Source of the DNA: Treponema sp.
GTDB lineage: Bacteria > Spirochaetota > Spirochaetia > Treponematales > Breznakiellaceae
Reading direction: 5' to 3'
DNA: 64,000 nucleotides
Assembly (NCBI GenBank): GCA_009782555.1
Contig: WRIV01000001.1
Coordinates: 155,347 to 219,346 of the forward strand
Shown here: positions 1 to 9,826 of the stretch, piece by piece
Numbering within the stretch: position 1 is the first letter of the stretch
How the letters are laid out: every line of letters begins with the position of its first letter
Made by a program: the position numbers and the translations under genes
Notes under the pieces: generated by a model
Seen by the model: only the letters and a program-made list of their open reading frames with translations
Database searches by the model: none
Told to the model about the DNA's origin: nothing

Positions 1-35
1 TTGAATCAATATCTATGTCTATGGTAGGATTCATT

Positions 36-1100
36 ATGATGATCAAAACTGCGGTTTTTTCTATTTTTATTTCGGTGGTATTTATGTCTTGTTCCGAAAA
101 ATGGCCTTCCCGGATAAGCGTGAACGAAGCTTCCGCCCAAAGTTCTCCCGGTAATGCCGTCCTGGGGGACGGTCTTTTTGCCCGGTTCAACACCAACAAG
201 GGCGAAATCCTTGTAAGGCTGGAATTTGAAAAGGCGCCCCTGACGGTTTGTAACTTTGCGGCCCTGACAGAGGGAAAAATGAATATTTGCGGCGGTAAAC
301 CTTTTTATAACGGCCTTACATTTCACCGGGTGGAACCGAATTTTATGATCCAGGGCGGAGATCCTCTGGGCAATGGCAGGGGCGGTCCCGGGTATCAGTT
401 TCCCGATGAATTCGATCCAACCCTGCGGCATGATGGCCCGGGGACGCTTTCCATGGCGAATGCGGGGCCCGGCACCAATGGAAGTCAGTTCTTTATCACT
501 CACAAGGAAACTCCCTGGCTGGACGATCGCCATGCGGTGTTTGGCAAAGTGATCTCGGGCCAGCAGGTAGTAAATGCCATCCGGGCGGGCGATCAAATCA
601 TTGATGTTACCATAGTACGAAACGGAAGCGCAGCCCAGGCATTCAGGACGGATCAGGCGGCCTTTGATAATCTCCTTTCCAGAATCGCAGAGGCAGCGGC
701 CGCCAAAGCGAAGGCCCAGCGGGATGCGGACCTTGCCCGGGTAGGCGCTAAGTATCCCGGTCTCCAGACCGACGCCAACGGTGTTCAGTACCTGATCCAG
801 AAACAGGGAACCGGTCCCAGTCCGAAACAGGGCAGTACCGTGTCGATCAACTATAAGGGAATGTTCATTTCCGGCGAAGTGTTTGATGCTTCCGAGGTTC
901 ACGGAAGTCCCATCGTATTTCAGGCAGGCATGGGTAAGGTGATTTCCGGCTGGGACAAAACCGTCTTAGAGATGAAACTGGGAGAAAAACGGCTTGTGGT
1001 GATACCTCCGGAATTGGCCTATGGTGAACGGGGTGCCGGCGGCGTAATTCCTCCCAATGCCTTTCTGGTGTTTGAAATGGAGCTGGTGGGAATTGAATGA
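36..1100 (+). CDS. Lipoprotein with fused cyclophilin and FKBP prolyl isomerase domains
   Basis: Peptidyl-prolyl cis-trans isomerase carrying both unrelated isomerase folds in one chain. A short signal peptide ends in a lipobox (FMSC), so it should be a lipidated periplasmic or outer-membrane-facing folding factor. Residues about 45-200 are a cyclophilin domain (motifs [15 protein letters not shown] and [10 protein letters not shown]); an Ala/Lys-rich helical linker follows; residues about 245-353 are an FKBP domain ending in [23 protein letters not shown]. In-frame ATGs lie at 15, 21, 36 and 39; I chose 36 because TAGGA precedes it and it gives a normal signal peptide. Its stop overlaps the start of the next gene. 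Dual cyclophilin-FKBP immunophilins are known from a few protists and bacteria including treponemes. Confidence 0.9.
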   Translation: MMIKTAVFSIFISVVFMSCSEKWPSRISVNEASAQSSPGNAVLGDGLFARFNTNKGEILVRLEFEKAPLTVCNFAALTEGKMNICGGKPFYNGLTFHRVEPNFMIQGGDPLGNGRGGPGYQFPDEFDPTLRHDGPGTLSMANAGPGTNGSQFFITHKETPWLDDRHAVFGKVISGQQVVNAIRAGDQIIDVTIVRNGSAAQAFRTDQAAFDNLLSRIAEAAAAKAKAQRDADLARVGAKYPGLQTDANGVQYLIQKQGTGPSPKQGSTVSINYKGMFISGEVFDASEVHGSPIVFQAGMGKVISGWDKTVLEMKLGEKRLVVIPPELAYGERGAGGVIPPNAFLVFEMELVGIE

Positions 1101-1587
1101 TCAAAAGGGATCCGCCGGACTTCTGATACCCGCCGCAGTTTTTGTCTACGATTGTTCCCGGCTTGTTTTTTTGCTGCTGGTAGTTTATTTAAGGCCGGGA
1201 GTGGATTTTGGTTTTCCTTTGATGATGTTCATTGCGCCAAATGCCCTTTTTCCCCTGATGTCTTTTTTTCTGCTGATCCATTTTGATGGATTAAGCCTTC
1301 AGTTGAGGCGGGCTTATATACCTCTTTATATAACGGGCAAGTTTCTTGCCGCTCTTTGTGTAACAATATGGCTGCTTTTTTCTTTAAGGCAAATGCCTAA
1401 CCCGTCCAATGTTTTACTGGCCCTGTGTATATGCGGAGCCGATCTTGGTACAATTATGGGAATGGCCCTGCGAAACGAAGATAATCCGCAGGAAATGACA
1501 GTACAGGAAATGCCAATAAAAATAGAAACCATGGAAATATCCGCTTCTGCTGCTTCGACGGCGGAAACAGCGGAAGGAGGCGAGTGA
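1093..1587 (+). CDS. Small integral membrane protein of unknown function
   Basis: Not recognised. About 164 residues with four likely membrane helices in the first 130 residues, followed by an acidic, Ala/Glu/Thr-rich cytoplasmic tail. The reading frame is open from 1057, but the TTG at 1093, preceded by GGTGGGA and overlapping the stop of the isomerase gene by 8 bases, is the more sensible start. It ends in a TGATG overlap with the following MinD-like ATPase, so the two are probably translationally coupled. A membrane partner for that ATPase is a reasonable guess from position only. Confidence 0.65.
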   Translation: MNDQKGSAGLLIPAAVFVYDCSRLVFLLLVVYLRPGVDFGFPLMMFIAPNALFPLMSFFLLIHFDGLSLQLRRAYIPLYITGKFLAALCVTIWLLFSLRQMPNPSNVLLALCICGADLGTIMGMALRNEDNPQEMTVQEMPIKIETMEISASAASTAETAEGGE

Positions 1588-2717
1588 TGCGTATTATTCC
1601 CATTGCCAGCGGTAAAGGAGGGGTGGGTAAATCCCTGGTGGCAGCAAATCTGGCGGTGGCCCTGGCCCAGACAGGACAGCGGGTAGTGCTGGCCGATTTG
1701 GATCTGGGGGCGTCGAACCTCCATTTGGTGCTGGGTTTTCGTTCACCTGCCAAGGGGATAGGAACCTTTCTTCATAATACTAAGTCTGATTTTACACAGA
1801 TCATTGCTAAAACCGATGTCCGGGGCCTGCGTTTTATTCCCGGCGATCAGGAAATGCCAGGTATGGCAAACTTAAAATCTTTTCAGCGTAATGCTCTGGT
1901 CAGGCGGCTTCTTACCCTTGAATCGGATACGGATATTTTGATCCTTGATTTGGGTGCGGGAACGCATCAATCCATTCTGGATTTTTTTCTTCTGTCGGGC
2001 CAGGGGATTGTGGTCAGTTCCCCCGCAGTTACCGCCACCCTTAATGCCTATGTGTTTTTAAAGAACACAGTTTTCCGGCTTATGTATACAGTGTTTACCA
2101 AAGGAACCGAGGCGCACAACTATCTGGAACAAGCCCGCAAGGACAGTTCGGGAAATCAGCATCTGTATATACCCCAGATGCTTAAGGAAATTGCCGCCGT
2201 CGATCCGGAGTCCCATAAAAAATTTGTCGATGCGGTGTCCCACTTTCATCCTCGGCTGATCATGAACATGATCGAAGACCCCAAGGATGCCGATGTGTCC
2301 ATGAAGATACGCCGGTCCTGCGAAGAATATCTGGATATCAAAGTGGAACACCTTGGAATAATGTACCGCGATGGAATCCAGGATACGGCCCTGTCTTCCC
2401 GTCTGCCGGTGGTGCTTTATAAACCCCAGTCGATAATTTCCCAGGCAATTTATCGCATTGCCGACAAGATCGTTGAATCCCAGGAAGAAAATTTTACCCT
2501 GACCAGCGAAGCCATCGACGAAAGTTTTCAGGAGGCAAGCCTGGAAGCGGAGATCGATTTTGAAAACAAGATGGAATATGTGGAAGAACTGCTCCACACA
2601 GGAGCCCTTACCCAGGGAGATCTGCTGGAGACCGTCAAATCCCAGCAATTGGAAATATCAAAACTTAAAAAAGAAAATAACTTTTTAAAGCACAAGCTGA
2701 CCCAGAAGTTAAACTGA
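1587..2717 (+). CDS. MinD/ParA-family P-loop ATPase with C-terminal extension
   Basis: Deviant Walker A ATPase (SGKGGVGKS near residue 8), with the DLDLGASNLHL switch and the DLGAGTH Walker B region typical of the MinD/FlhG (FleN) branch. The ATPase core covers about 270 residues; the remaining 100 are charged and end in a coiled-coil segment (QLEISKLKKENNFLKHKL), unusual for classical MinD. A GTG at 1584 is possible, but AAGGAGG at 1574-1580 is better spaced from the ATG at 1587. The family positions division or flagellar machinery; no minC, minE or flhF lies nearby, so the exact role is open. Confidence 0.85.
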   Translation: MRIIPIASGKGGVGKSLVAANLAVALAQTGQRVVLADLDLGASNLHLVLGFRSPAKGIGTFLHNTKSDFTQIIAKTDVRGLRFIPGDQEMPGMANLKSFQRNALVRRLLTLESDTDILILDLGAGTHQSILDFFLLSGQGIVVSSPAVTATLNAYVFLKNTVFRLMYTVFTKGTEAHNYLEQARKDSSGNQHLYIPQMLKEIAAVDPESHKKFVDAVSHFHPRLIMNMIEDPKDADVSMKIRRSCEEYLDIKVEHLGIMYRDGIQDTALSSRLPVVLYKPQSIISQAIYRIADKIVESQEENFTLTSEAIDESFQEASLEAEIDFENKMEYVEELLHTGALTQGDLLETVKSQQLEISKLKKENNFLKHKLTQKLN

Positions 2718-2737
2718 ATTTAGGTGTACACAAGGGT

Positions 2738-3445
2738 TTATTTTTCACCTGTTAATTCCTCGGCAATTAATTCCGCCTGTTTCAAAACCGTTTCAGTTGC
2801 AAGCATTTGCATATCAGGCGGGTAACCGTATTGCCGTAAAATTCTTTTTACAATAACTTTTAATTTTGCCTTAACGCTTTCTTTTATTGTCCAGTCAATA
2901 GAAGCGTTTTCTTTGACCTTTTTGTACAGTACAACAGCAAGTTCACGGAGTTTATCCTGTTTCATTAGCTGTTTTGCACTGTCATTATCTGCAATGGCGG
3001 TATAAAACGCATATTCCGCATCTGTCAGCCCCATTTCGCAGGGCTCTTTGTCCATTTTATGAATTTCTTTTGATAATTCGATAAGCTCTTCGATAACTTC
3101 TGTGGCGGTAATGATTTTATTATGATATTTTTTGATAGAATTCTCGAGCACTTCCATAAGGTACGTCCATCGGGCGGTTTCCGGGACAAAAAATACATTT
3201 TCGGCCTTGTATTCGTCTTTATCTTCGGGGTCTGCCCCGGCGTATTCGCCTTTTCCGTTTTTTAGTTTTGCGTGAAGGTCTTCAAAAGCGTCTGAAATAT
3301 ATTTCAGGAATATTAAACCAAGGACGACATGCTTATATTCGGCGGCATCAATGTTTTTTCTGAGCTTATCAGCGGATTTCCAGAGCTGCTTTTCGAGTGG
3401 ACTTTCAGTCCGAGGTTCGGCTTTGTTATCTTTGGTCTTTGCCAT
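2738..3445 (-). pseudogene. HsdM-HsdR chimera, remnant of a type I restriction-modification locus
   Basis: An intact 235-residue frame made from two different proteins. Residues about 14-93 match the N-terminal helical domain of type I methylase HsdM ([40 protein letters not shown]). From about residue 97 on the chain is the C-terminal helical domain of the restriction subunit HsdR ([53 protein letters not shown]). The methylase core, specificity subunit and helicase-nuclease are missing, as expected from an internal deletion of a whole hsdM-S-R operon with a junction at about 3150-3165. The start lies inside the end of proS (20-base overlap) with no clear ribosome binding site. It could not be a working restriction system. 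Confidence 0.8.
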
Positions 3446-5267
3446 TGGGCTGCAATTGTAAAGCGTCGCTGACTGCACCGGCTATTTCCGCGGCGGTTCT
3501 GGTTAGAGGGATAAGCCGGGCTTCTTTTTCGCTGCGCTGTTTTACTTCTACCATGCCGGCGGCAAGGTTTTTGTCCCCGGCTACTATCCGCCAGGGGATG
3601 CCCAGAAGATCGGCGTCGTTAAATTTAATTCCCGCCCTTTCATTCCGGTCATCAAGCAGAACTTCCACACCGGCCTGTTCCAATTCGCTTACCAGTTTAT
3701 CGCAGGCTTCCTGAACCTGACCCTGATATTTAATGGGGATGATGATCGCATGGTAGGGGGCTGTCGACATGGGCCAGATGATTCCCTGCTCATCGTGGTG
3801 TTCTTCGATAATGCTGGCCAGGGTCCGGTCCAGTCCAATGCCGTAGCATCCCATAAGGGGCATTTGGCTTTTTCCGTTTTCATCCAGATAGGAGACTCCC
3901 ATGGACTGGGTGTACTTTTTGCCCAGCTTAAAAATATGGCCGAGTTCGTTCCCTTTTTTTTCGTAGAGTTCTCCGCCGCAGGCCTGGCAGCGGTCTCCTG
4001 CTTTAACGGTGCGGATATCGGCGGTAAACCAGGCGGAAAAATCTCTGCCGTAAGAGACGTGCCGGTAATGCTTGTCCTTTTCCAAAGCGCCGGTAACGGC
4101 ATCGTTCATGCCGGTGATGGTTTGGTCGATGATAACAGGTACGGTGTCCAGGCCCACGGGACCGGCAAAACCAACCGGCGCTCCGGTGATCCGATCCACA
4201 TCGGTATCTGCCGCCAGGTTCACTTCCGCCGCTTTAAGAACCGCGGCAAGTTTTACTTCGTTTACGTCCAGGTCCCCCCGGATTGCCACGGCAAAAAAAG
4301 CTTCTCCGTAACATGCGGGCGCTCCGGGGGCGGCCTTGCGCTTGATTAATGTCTTACAGCCCGGAGCAGAGGAAAGATCCAATTCCACATTTATAGCTTT
4401 GTAGATCAAGGTTTTGATAAGATTCTTTGCATCGGTTTTTAGGAAAGCGCAGAGTTCTTCGATGGTTTTTATTTCCGGGGTGTCGATCTTTTCGACCGGA
4501 AGGATATGGGACGCCGCTGTCTGCACCTGGGAAAGCGGGGTAAAATCCGGTTTACATTCAGCCTTTTCCACATTGGCCGAATAGCCGCAGTTTTTACAAA
4601 GAAGGAGGGTGTTGTCTCCAATTTCACTCTCTACCATAAATTCTTCTGACCCCGAACCGCCCATGGCTCCCGAATCAGCCCGAACAGGAATTACCGTAAG
4701 GCCGCAGCGTTCAAAAATCCGCCGGTAGGCACGGCCCTGGGCCTGGTAGTGTTTATCCAGATTTTCCTCGCTGGCATGGAAGGAATAGGCATCTTTCATA
4801 GTAAATTCCCGGCCCCGCATAACACCGTAACGGGGGCGGATTTCATCCCGGTACTTGGTGTTGATCTGGTAGAGCGAAAGGGGAAGCTGGCGATAGCTGG
4901 AAAGCTCGTCCCGAACGATGCTGGTAACAGCTTCTTCTGCCGTGGGGGACACTACAAAATCCGAACCCAGCCGGTTCTTTAGCCGCAGCAGTGATTCTCC
5001 CATGGAATCCCAGCGGCCCGATTCTTTCCACAGTTCGCCGGGCACTATCACGGTGGACTTTATTTCCAGGGAACCGATGGCGTTCATTTCTTCCCGGACG
5101 ATCCTTTCTACTTTGCGGAAGGACCGCAGCCCCAGGGGCAGGTAGGCAAAGAGGCCGTTGGAAAGCTTGCGGATCATTCCGGCGCGGAACATTAGCTGGT
5201 GGCTGGCAATGACTGCATCGCCGGGTACTTCCCGCAGGGTAGGGATAAAGGTTTGGGAAAATTTCAT
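3426..5267 (-). CDS. proS: Prolyl-tRNA synthetase, bacterial type with editing insertion
   Basis: Class II aminoacyl-tRNA synthetase that charges tRNA-Pro. The 613-residue length and order are those of bacterial ProS: N-terminal catalytic half with motif 1 and motif 2 segments ([22 protein letters not shown]), an inserted YbaK-like editing domain at about residues 225-395, the rest of the catalytic core ([20 protein letters not shown]) and a C-terminal anticodon-binding domain. It follows the VWA gene with 5 bases between them and is followed by the HsdM-HsdR chimera, so the three are probably co-transcribed. Confidence 0.97.
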   Translation of the reverse strand: MKFSQTFIPTLREVPGDAVIASHQLMFRAGMIRKLSNGLFAYLPLGLRSFRKVERIVREEMNAIGSLEIKSTVIVPGELWKESGRWDSMGESLLRLKNRLGSDFVVSPTAEEAVTSIVRDELSSYRQLPLSLYQINTKYRDEIRPRYGVMRGREFTMKDAYSFHASEENLDKHYQAQGRAYRRIFERCGLTVIPVRADSGAMGGSGSEEFMVESEIGDNTLLLCKNCGYSANVEKAECKPDFTPLSQVQTAASHILPVEKIDTPEIKTIEELCAFLKTDAKNLIKTLIYKAINVELDLSSAPGCKTLIKRKAAPGAPACYGEAFFAVAIRGDLDVNEVKLAAVLKAAEVNLAADTDVDRITGAPVGFAGPVGLDTVPVIIDQTITGMNDAVTGALEKDKHYRHVSYGRDFSAWFTADIRTVKAGDRCQACGGELYEKKGNELGHIFKLGKKYTQSMGVSYLDENGKSQMPLMGCYGIGLDRTLASIIEEHHDEQGIIWPMSTAPYHAIIIPIKYQGQVQEACDKLVSELEQAGVEVLLDDRNERAGIKFNDADLLGIPWRIVAGDKNLAAGMVEVKQRSEKEARLIPLTRTAAEIAGAVSDALQLQPNGKDQR

Positions 5268-5272
5268 TTTGC

Positions 5273-6400
5273 CTACCGCACCGTGATCCGCACCAGACCG
5301 CCGTTAGCCAGTCCAATTACTCCTTTAAGAGGATGAGTTCCGGGTTTTTTGTAGGGTGAGTTTTCTGCGATAGCCTGGGGATTCATGGTTTGTATGTTTA
5401 TCCCAAAAAGGCTCCGCTGGATACGGAACACCTGGCTGTTTTCGTCGCCTATGCCGGGAAGAACTGCCGCCGGACAGTTCAGCGTAAGTCCTCCCAGGGC
5501 CGGAATCTGTTTAATCAGCGTTTCTTTTTCATCGGTAATTACAAGCTCCTTGGTTTTAAAAGCCTTTCTAAAAAATACCAGCAGAAGAATCAACAGAAGG
5601 AGGAGGATCAGAAAACCAGCTATAAGTACCGGCAGGGAAATGCCCAGCGAACCGGCAAGCCGCCGGAAGAAACCCATAACACCGGCATTGCGCTCCTCTT
5701 CCAGACGGCGTTCTTCTTCCAGCCTGCGCTCCTCTTCTTCCAGTTCGCTGACCCGTCCGCTGATATCTGTTCCGATCAGATCCGAATCGGTGGTCAGTAG
5801 TTCCGAACCGGGAATGAGTCCGGCTATGTCCTGGGCAGCAGTTTGGCCACCTATGCCGATTATATAAAGAAACCAGCTTCCCCGGGAAATTCTTTCCCCA
5901 AGGGATTTAAAGCGCTCATCTACGGAAAGATTTACTCCCCGGTATTTGCTGCCCGGATGGGGAGCATTAAGGCCGTCGGTAATAAAGAGAATAACCCGCC
6001 TGGTTTCGGTTTTTTCCTGCCGTTCTATAATTTCAGCAGTTTTTTCCATGGCCATACCTATGTCAGTAAAATCGTCGGTTGGTTCCAGCCGCCGCAGATC
6101 CGCTTTTAGGGCTGCCTTGTCGGAGTCGGAATTAATGGTTCGCGTAAACTGCTCCCTTGCAGTTGTACCAAAGAGTACCAGGGTAAAATCGTCTCCGTTT
6201 TTAAGAAGGCCGTCGATTATTTCCTGGTCCAGGTATGTTTTTACATTGGTAAATTTATTATCCTCATCCATGCTTCCTGAGACATCGAGGATTACAAAGA
6301 TATCCCTCCTTTTTGCATCCCGGTCTGCCTGGGTTTGGGCAAAAAGAAAGCTGGAAATAAAAAAAAATAACCCGGCAAGAACGACAGGGATTTTTTTCAT
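5273..6400 (-). CDS. VWA-domain protein with signal peptide and membrane anchor
   Basis: Exported protein with a von Willebrand factor A domain. A signal peptide (residues 1-21, ending SFLFAQ) is followed by a VWA domain at about 30-205 with a complete metal-binding site (DVSGSMDED). A Glu/Arg-rich stretch (repeats of LEEER) leads to one strong membrane helix near 250-275 and a C-terminal cytoplasmic domain with conserved glycines. VWA proteins bind ligands through a divalent metal; ligand unknown. It heads the operon with proS. It may serve the MoxR envelope system at 27.7-35 kb, which lacks a VWA subunit, but it is 22 kb away and nothing else links them. Confidence 0.8.
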   Translation of the reverse strand: MKKIPVVLAGLFFFISSFLFAQTQADRDAKRRDIFVILDVSGSMDEDNKFTNVKTYLDQEIIDGLLKNGDDFTLVLFGTTAREQFTRTINSDSDKAALKADLRRLEPTDDFTDIGMAMEKTAEIIERQEKTETRRVILFITDGLNAPHPGSKYRGVNLSVDERFKSLGERISRGSWFLYIIGIGGQTAAQDIAGLIPGSELLTTDSDLIGTDISGRVSELEEEERRLEEERRLEEERNAGVMGFFRRLAGSLGISLPVLIAGFLILLLLLILLLVFFRKAFKTKELVITDEKETLIKQIPALGGLTLNCPAAVLPGIGDENSQVFRIQRSLFGINIQTMNPQAIAENSPYKKPGTHPLKGVIGLANGGLVRITVR

Positions 6401-6458
6401 GTATTTCTCCTTATTAAATTCGGTGGAAACAGTATATCGGAATTTTGGTAATAAAGCA

Positions 6459-7304
6459 ATGGATAGGCGGTCTCCGAGCCGGAAGAATAACGGGCTTTTT
6501 TGGCAATACTGGAATTGGGACCTTTATGTATGCTACACTTTTTCCAAGGTGCATGCTTTCTTTGCAGAAGTATCCTATACTCTGGGTTTCTTTGCCAGAA
6601 CCTTAAAAGGGGTCGGCGCTTTTGTTTTCCGGGGAAAAGCGTCCCGCAAGATTCTTATCATGCAGATTCTTTTTACCTTTGTGGATGCCCTGGGGCTTTC
6701 CATTCTGCTGGCAGTTGGTATTGGGGCGGCGGTAAATATAATCGGCCTCCCTTACCTGACCATAATAGGCCAGCAAAGGATGATCTACCCCCTGCTTATC
6801 ATCATGATCACCCGGGAACTGGGACCCCTTCTTACGGCCTTTATTATCATCGCCCGGTCCGCCACGGCCATCGCCACCGAAGTGGCCACCATGGTCATTT
6901 CCCACGAAGTAGAAGCCTATATCTCCGTCGGGGTGGATCCCATAGAACACCTGGCGGTTCCCCGTTTTCTGGGGGTTACCATTTCTCTTTTTTTGCTGAA
7001 TATTTATTTTTCCATTTTCGGCCTGGCAGGGTCTTTTGCGGTGGCCCAGTTTTTTAACCCGATGTCTCCTTCAATATACTTTACCCGCATTCTGGGAGAA
7101 CTAGCTATCCATGACATTATCGTTTCAGCGGCCAAGAGTATCATCTTTGGGATGATCATATCGATCATGGCAATCCTGCAGGGCTTTGGCGTGGAACGGG
7201 CCAGTACGGAGATACCTGTGGCGGGCCTTAAGGCGGTGGGTTCTTCTTTTCTTTGGGTAATCATTGCGGACATTATCATCTGTGCGCTGTACTATATGAG
7301 GTAG
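6459..7304 (+). CDS. mlaE: MlaE-type ABC transporter permease (MCE lipid transport)
   Basis: Permease of an MCE/Mla-type ABC system that moves lipids between inner and outer membranes. Five or six hydrophobic helices with the family signature segments TRELGPLLTAFIIIARSATAIATEV and a conserved Glu/Gly-rich cytoplasmic loop. The frame is open far upstream over the opposite-strand VWA gene, but the ATG at 6459 gives the usual MlaE length (281 residues). It is followed one base later by the ATPase gene. Confidence 0.9.
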   Translation: MDRRSPSRKNNGLFWQYWNWDLYVCYTFSKVHAFFAEVSYTLGFFARTLKGVGAFVFRGKASRKILIMQILFTFVDALGLSILLAVGIGAAVNIIGLPYLTIIGQQRMIYPLLIIMITRELGPLLTAFIIIARSATAIATEVATMVISHEVEAYISVGVDPIEHLAVPRFLGVTISLFLLNIYFSIFGLAGSFAVAQFFNPMSPSIYFTRILGELAIHDIIVSAAKSIIFGMIISIMAILQGFGVERASTEIPVAGLKAVGSSFLWVIIADIIICALYYMR

Positions 7305-7305
7305 C

Positions 7306-8034
7306 ATGGAAATTCTAAATTTGAAGGGCATTTCTTTTTCTTCCCAGAATAACCAAATCATCAACCAGATAAATCTGAATATTGAGGAAGGAAAAACCAC
7401 CGCCCTGGTGGGTCCTTCGGGCTGCGGAAAGAGTACCCTCCTGAAACTCTGCGCGGGCCTGATCATTCCTTCTGCGGGCGAGGTTTTCTACCGGGGCATG
7501 AACATTACCGCCATGAACCGGTCCCAAAATCTGGATTTTCGCAGGGAAAGCGCTTTTGTTTTTCAGGATTCGGCCCTTTGGGCCAACCAGAGCCTCCAGC
7601 AAATTTTGGATCTTCCCCTTAGAATACATTTTCCGGAAATGAACAGAGAAGAACGGCAGCAGCGTATAGCCGAAGTGATGAAAACCGTAGGGTACAAACG
7701 GAGCCTGCTGATCCGTCCCGCCAGCCTTTCCATGGGCGAACAAAAACTTATTGCCTTTGGGCGGGCCATGCTGTGCAGGCCCACACTGCTCTTTCTGGAT
7801 GAATGGATCGAATCGCTGGATGATAACGCCGCCCGCCGGCTTATCTCTCTTGTAAAAGACCAAAAGCTGCATGATAATACAATTATATTTGTCAGCCACG
7901 ATGTAAGGATAATCCGTGATTTGGCGGACTATGTGGTTATGCTGGTGGGTGGTTATATTTATACCATAATGACCCATGAGCAGATCAACGATGACAGGGA
8001 TCTCTCGGACCTGATTGAAAAGGGTATTACCTGA
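7306..8034 (+). CDS. mlaF: MlaF-type ABC transporter ATPase
   Basis: ATP-binding subunit of the MCE lipid transporter. Walker A GPSGCGKST at residues 37-45, Q-loop in FVFQDSALW, Walker B LLFLDEW and H-loop VSHD are all present. The signature is LSMGEQ rather than LSGGQ, which is within the Mla/Mkl family range. The stop overlaps the start of the MCE-domain gene (TGATG), indicating tight coupling. Confidence 0.92.
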   Translation: MEILNLKGISFSSQNNQIINQINLNIEEGKTTALVGPSGCGKSTLLKLCAGLIIPSAGEVFYRGMNITAMNRSQNLDFRRESAFVFQDSALWANQSLQQILDLPLRIHFPEMNREERQQRIAEVMKTVGYKRSLLIRPASLSMGEQKLIAFGRAMLCRPTLLFLDEWIESLDDNAARRLISLVKDQKLHDNTIIFVSHDVRIIRDLADYVVMLVGGYIYTIMTHEQINDDRDLSDLIEKGIT

Positions 8035-8891
8035 TGAAATTCAGAATACGGTATGCGGATCAGATGGTTGGCATTCTAATTATTGCGGCCCTGATTTCTC
8101 TGGTTTTTGTAATTTTTATGCTGGGCAGTACCCAGCGCTGGTTTTCCAAAAAACACAGCTATAAAACCTTTGCAGTCAGCGCTTCGGGCTTAAGTCAAAA
8201 TATGGATGTAACCTGCCGGGGGTATCCCATCGGTAAAGTTAAATCCTTTGAGCTTACCGAAGATAACCGGATAATGGTGATCTTTACTATTCTGAATGAA
8301 TTCCATGACAGGGCCAGGGTAGGTTCCTTGGCAGAAATAATAGAAAGTCCCATAGGCTTGGGAGCCAGATTTATTTTTTACCCCGGCCTGGGCGAAGGAC
8401 TGGAAGAGGGGGCTCTGGTGCCCCTGCATGATTCGCCGGAGGGAAAGAATTATCTTTCCCGGGGTCTGGCATTTATTCCGCCCCAGGATGATGCCATCGC
8501 CGCCGTCCTGGAAAAGGTATTTTCCGTGTTGGATGATCTGAAAATAACCATGGAAGGAATTAACGTCGGCCCCAATGAAAGATCCGCCACTGCTCTGGGA
8601 CAAACCATTGCCAATATTCAATCGATTACCGCCAGCCTTGCCGCGGGTGATTCTATTGATTCTTTGGATGCGGTCCTTGCTTCTCTGGCACAGACCATGG
8701 ATTCTATAGAGAAAACAGCCGCCATCCTTCCCCGGGATATGCCTGCGCTCCTTATCAGAGTATCGACCACCCTCCAGTCCGTCGAGGATATACTTATTTC
8801 CCTGCGGAACAATCCCCTTTTAAGAAGAGGTATCCCTGAGCATGCGGAAATTGATTCCAGCGGGACCAATCCCCGGAACATACAGTTTTAG
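8034..8891 (+). CDS. mlaD: MlaD-type MCE-domain substrate-binding protein
   Basis: Inner-membrane-anchored periplasmic MCE protein. One N-terminal membrane helix (residues about 11-32) is followed by an MCE domain at about 45-130 (VSASGLSQNMDVTCRGYPIGKVKSFEL and IGLGARFIFYPG). The C-terminal 130 residues are helical and probably contribute to the oligomeric channel. Third gene of the permease-ATPase-MCE operon. No separate outer-membrane MlaA is seen here. Confidence 0.88.
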   Translation: MKFRIRYADQMVGILIIAALISLVFVIFMLGSTQRWFSKKHSYKTFAVSASGLSQNMDVTCRGYPIGKVKSFELTEDNRIMVIFTILNEFHDRARVGSLAEIIESPIGLGARFIFYPGLGEGLEEGALVPLHDSPEGKNYLSRGLAFIPPQDDAIAAVLEKVFSVLDDLKITMEGINVGPNERSATALGQTIANIQSITASLAAGDSIDSLDAVLASLAQTMDSIEKTAAILPRDMPALLIRVSTTLQSVEDILISLRNNPLLRRGIPEHAEIDSSGTNPRNIQF

Positions 8892-8911
8892 CAAAGCATG
8901 GAGAATTAAAT

Positions 8912-9763
8912 TTGAAAAAAATACAGGCTGTTTTTCTTTTATTATCATTGATGTTTGCTTCCTGTTCCTCTGCTCCCCAACGGCCTGTAGAAGTTTTTAC
9001 TGTTCAATCCATGGCTGATACCCTGATAGGCCAGGCCAACAGAGAAGCGGATCAAGGCAATTATGCTGAGGCGCTGAACCTGTTAAACGAAGCATGGCGG
9101 CTGGCGGTAATCACCGACCGGCCCGCCCTGCGGATTCGGGTAAACATGGCCCGGGCAAATGCTCACTATTCTCTGGGCCGGATCGAGGAGGCGGAAAAGA
9201 TATGGCGGGAAGCGGAGATGGAGGCGAATTTTACCCGGGAACCGATGCTTGCCTCGGCCAGCCGGGTATTCCAGGCCAGAAGTTTGCTTCTGTCCGGTAA
9301 GGCTAACCCGGAAGAAATCCTCGCCCTGGTTCAAAGTGAGCAGAATAACTTAAAGTCCGATAAATTGCTCTATGCCATGAGCTGGACCGTAAAAGGTATG
9401 GCGGAAAAAGATCTGGGCCGTTATGAAGATGCGGAACAGTCCATAATGAATGCCCTTTCCATTCATAACAAAGAACGCTACCTGGAACAGGCCGGCTATG
9501 ACTGGTACCTGATCGCTTCGATCCGTTCCGTGGCAGGGAACCACAGGGCCGCTGTAGAAGCATTGTTCCAGGCCCTGAACTTTGACCGCCGGGCGGAAAA
9601 TTCTTATGGAATTGCCATGGACTGGGCAGCCATGGGCGATGTGTCCCGCAATATCGGGAACGAAAATTTTGCCGTCATGTCCTGGCGCCGTTCAGCGGAA
9701 ATCTTTCGTGCCATAAACAAAAACGCCCTGGCCGAAGAAGTAGAGAGCCGAATTCACCGGTAG
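8912..9763 (+). CDS. TPR-repeat lipoprotein downstream of mlaEFD
   Basis: Lipoprotein (signal peptide ending FASCSS) with about five tetratricopeptide-like helical repeats over residues 35-275. TTG start at 8912 behind GGAGA at 8900-8904. It lies 20 bases after mlaD on the same strand and ends before a bidirectional terminator, so it is probably the fourth gene of the MCE operon and may be an envelope partner. No enzymatic motifs. Confidence 0.8.
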   Translation: MKKIQAVFLLLSLMFASCSSAPQRPVEVFTVQSMADTLIGQANREADQGNYAEALNLLNEAWRLAVITDRPALRIRVNMARANAHYSLGRIEEAEKIWREAEMEANFTREPMLASASRVFQARSLLLSGKANPEEILALVQSEQNNLKSDKLLYAMSWTVKGMAEKDLGRYEDAEQSIMNALSIHNKERYLEQAGYDWYLIASIRSVAGNHRAAVEALFQALNFDRRAENSYGIAMDWAAMGDVSRNIGNENFAVMSWRRSAEIFRAINKNALAEEVESRIHR

Positions 9764-9790
9764 AGAGACAGAAGAGTTTACCGATGGGCC

Positions 9791-9817
9791 TTTTCCAAAC
9801 CTAAAAGTTTTGGAAAA
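9791..9817. terminator. Bidirectional intrinsic terminator between convergent genes
   Basis: Inverted repeat TTTTCCAAAC / GTTTTGGAAAA with A and T tails on both sides, between the ends of the TPR lipoprotein gene and the minus-strand gene ending at 9827. A similar hairpin with the TTTTCCAAAAC arm is found at 49786-49811. Confidence 0.7.
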
Positions 9818-9826
9818 ACCTCTAAA

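Noticed and set aside
5946..6458. Long open frame upstream of mlaE on the plus strand
   Set aside because: It lies entirely over the minus-strand VWA gene and translates to low-quality Ser/Arg-rich sequence; mlaE starts at 6459.
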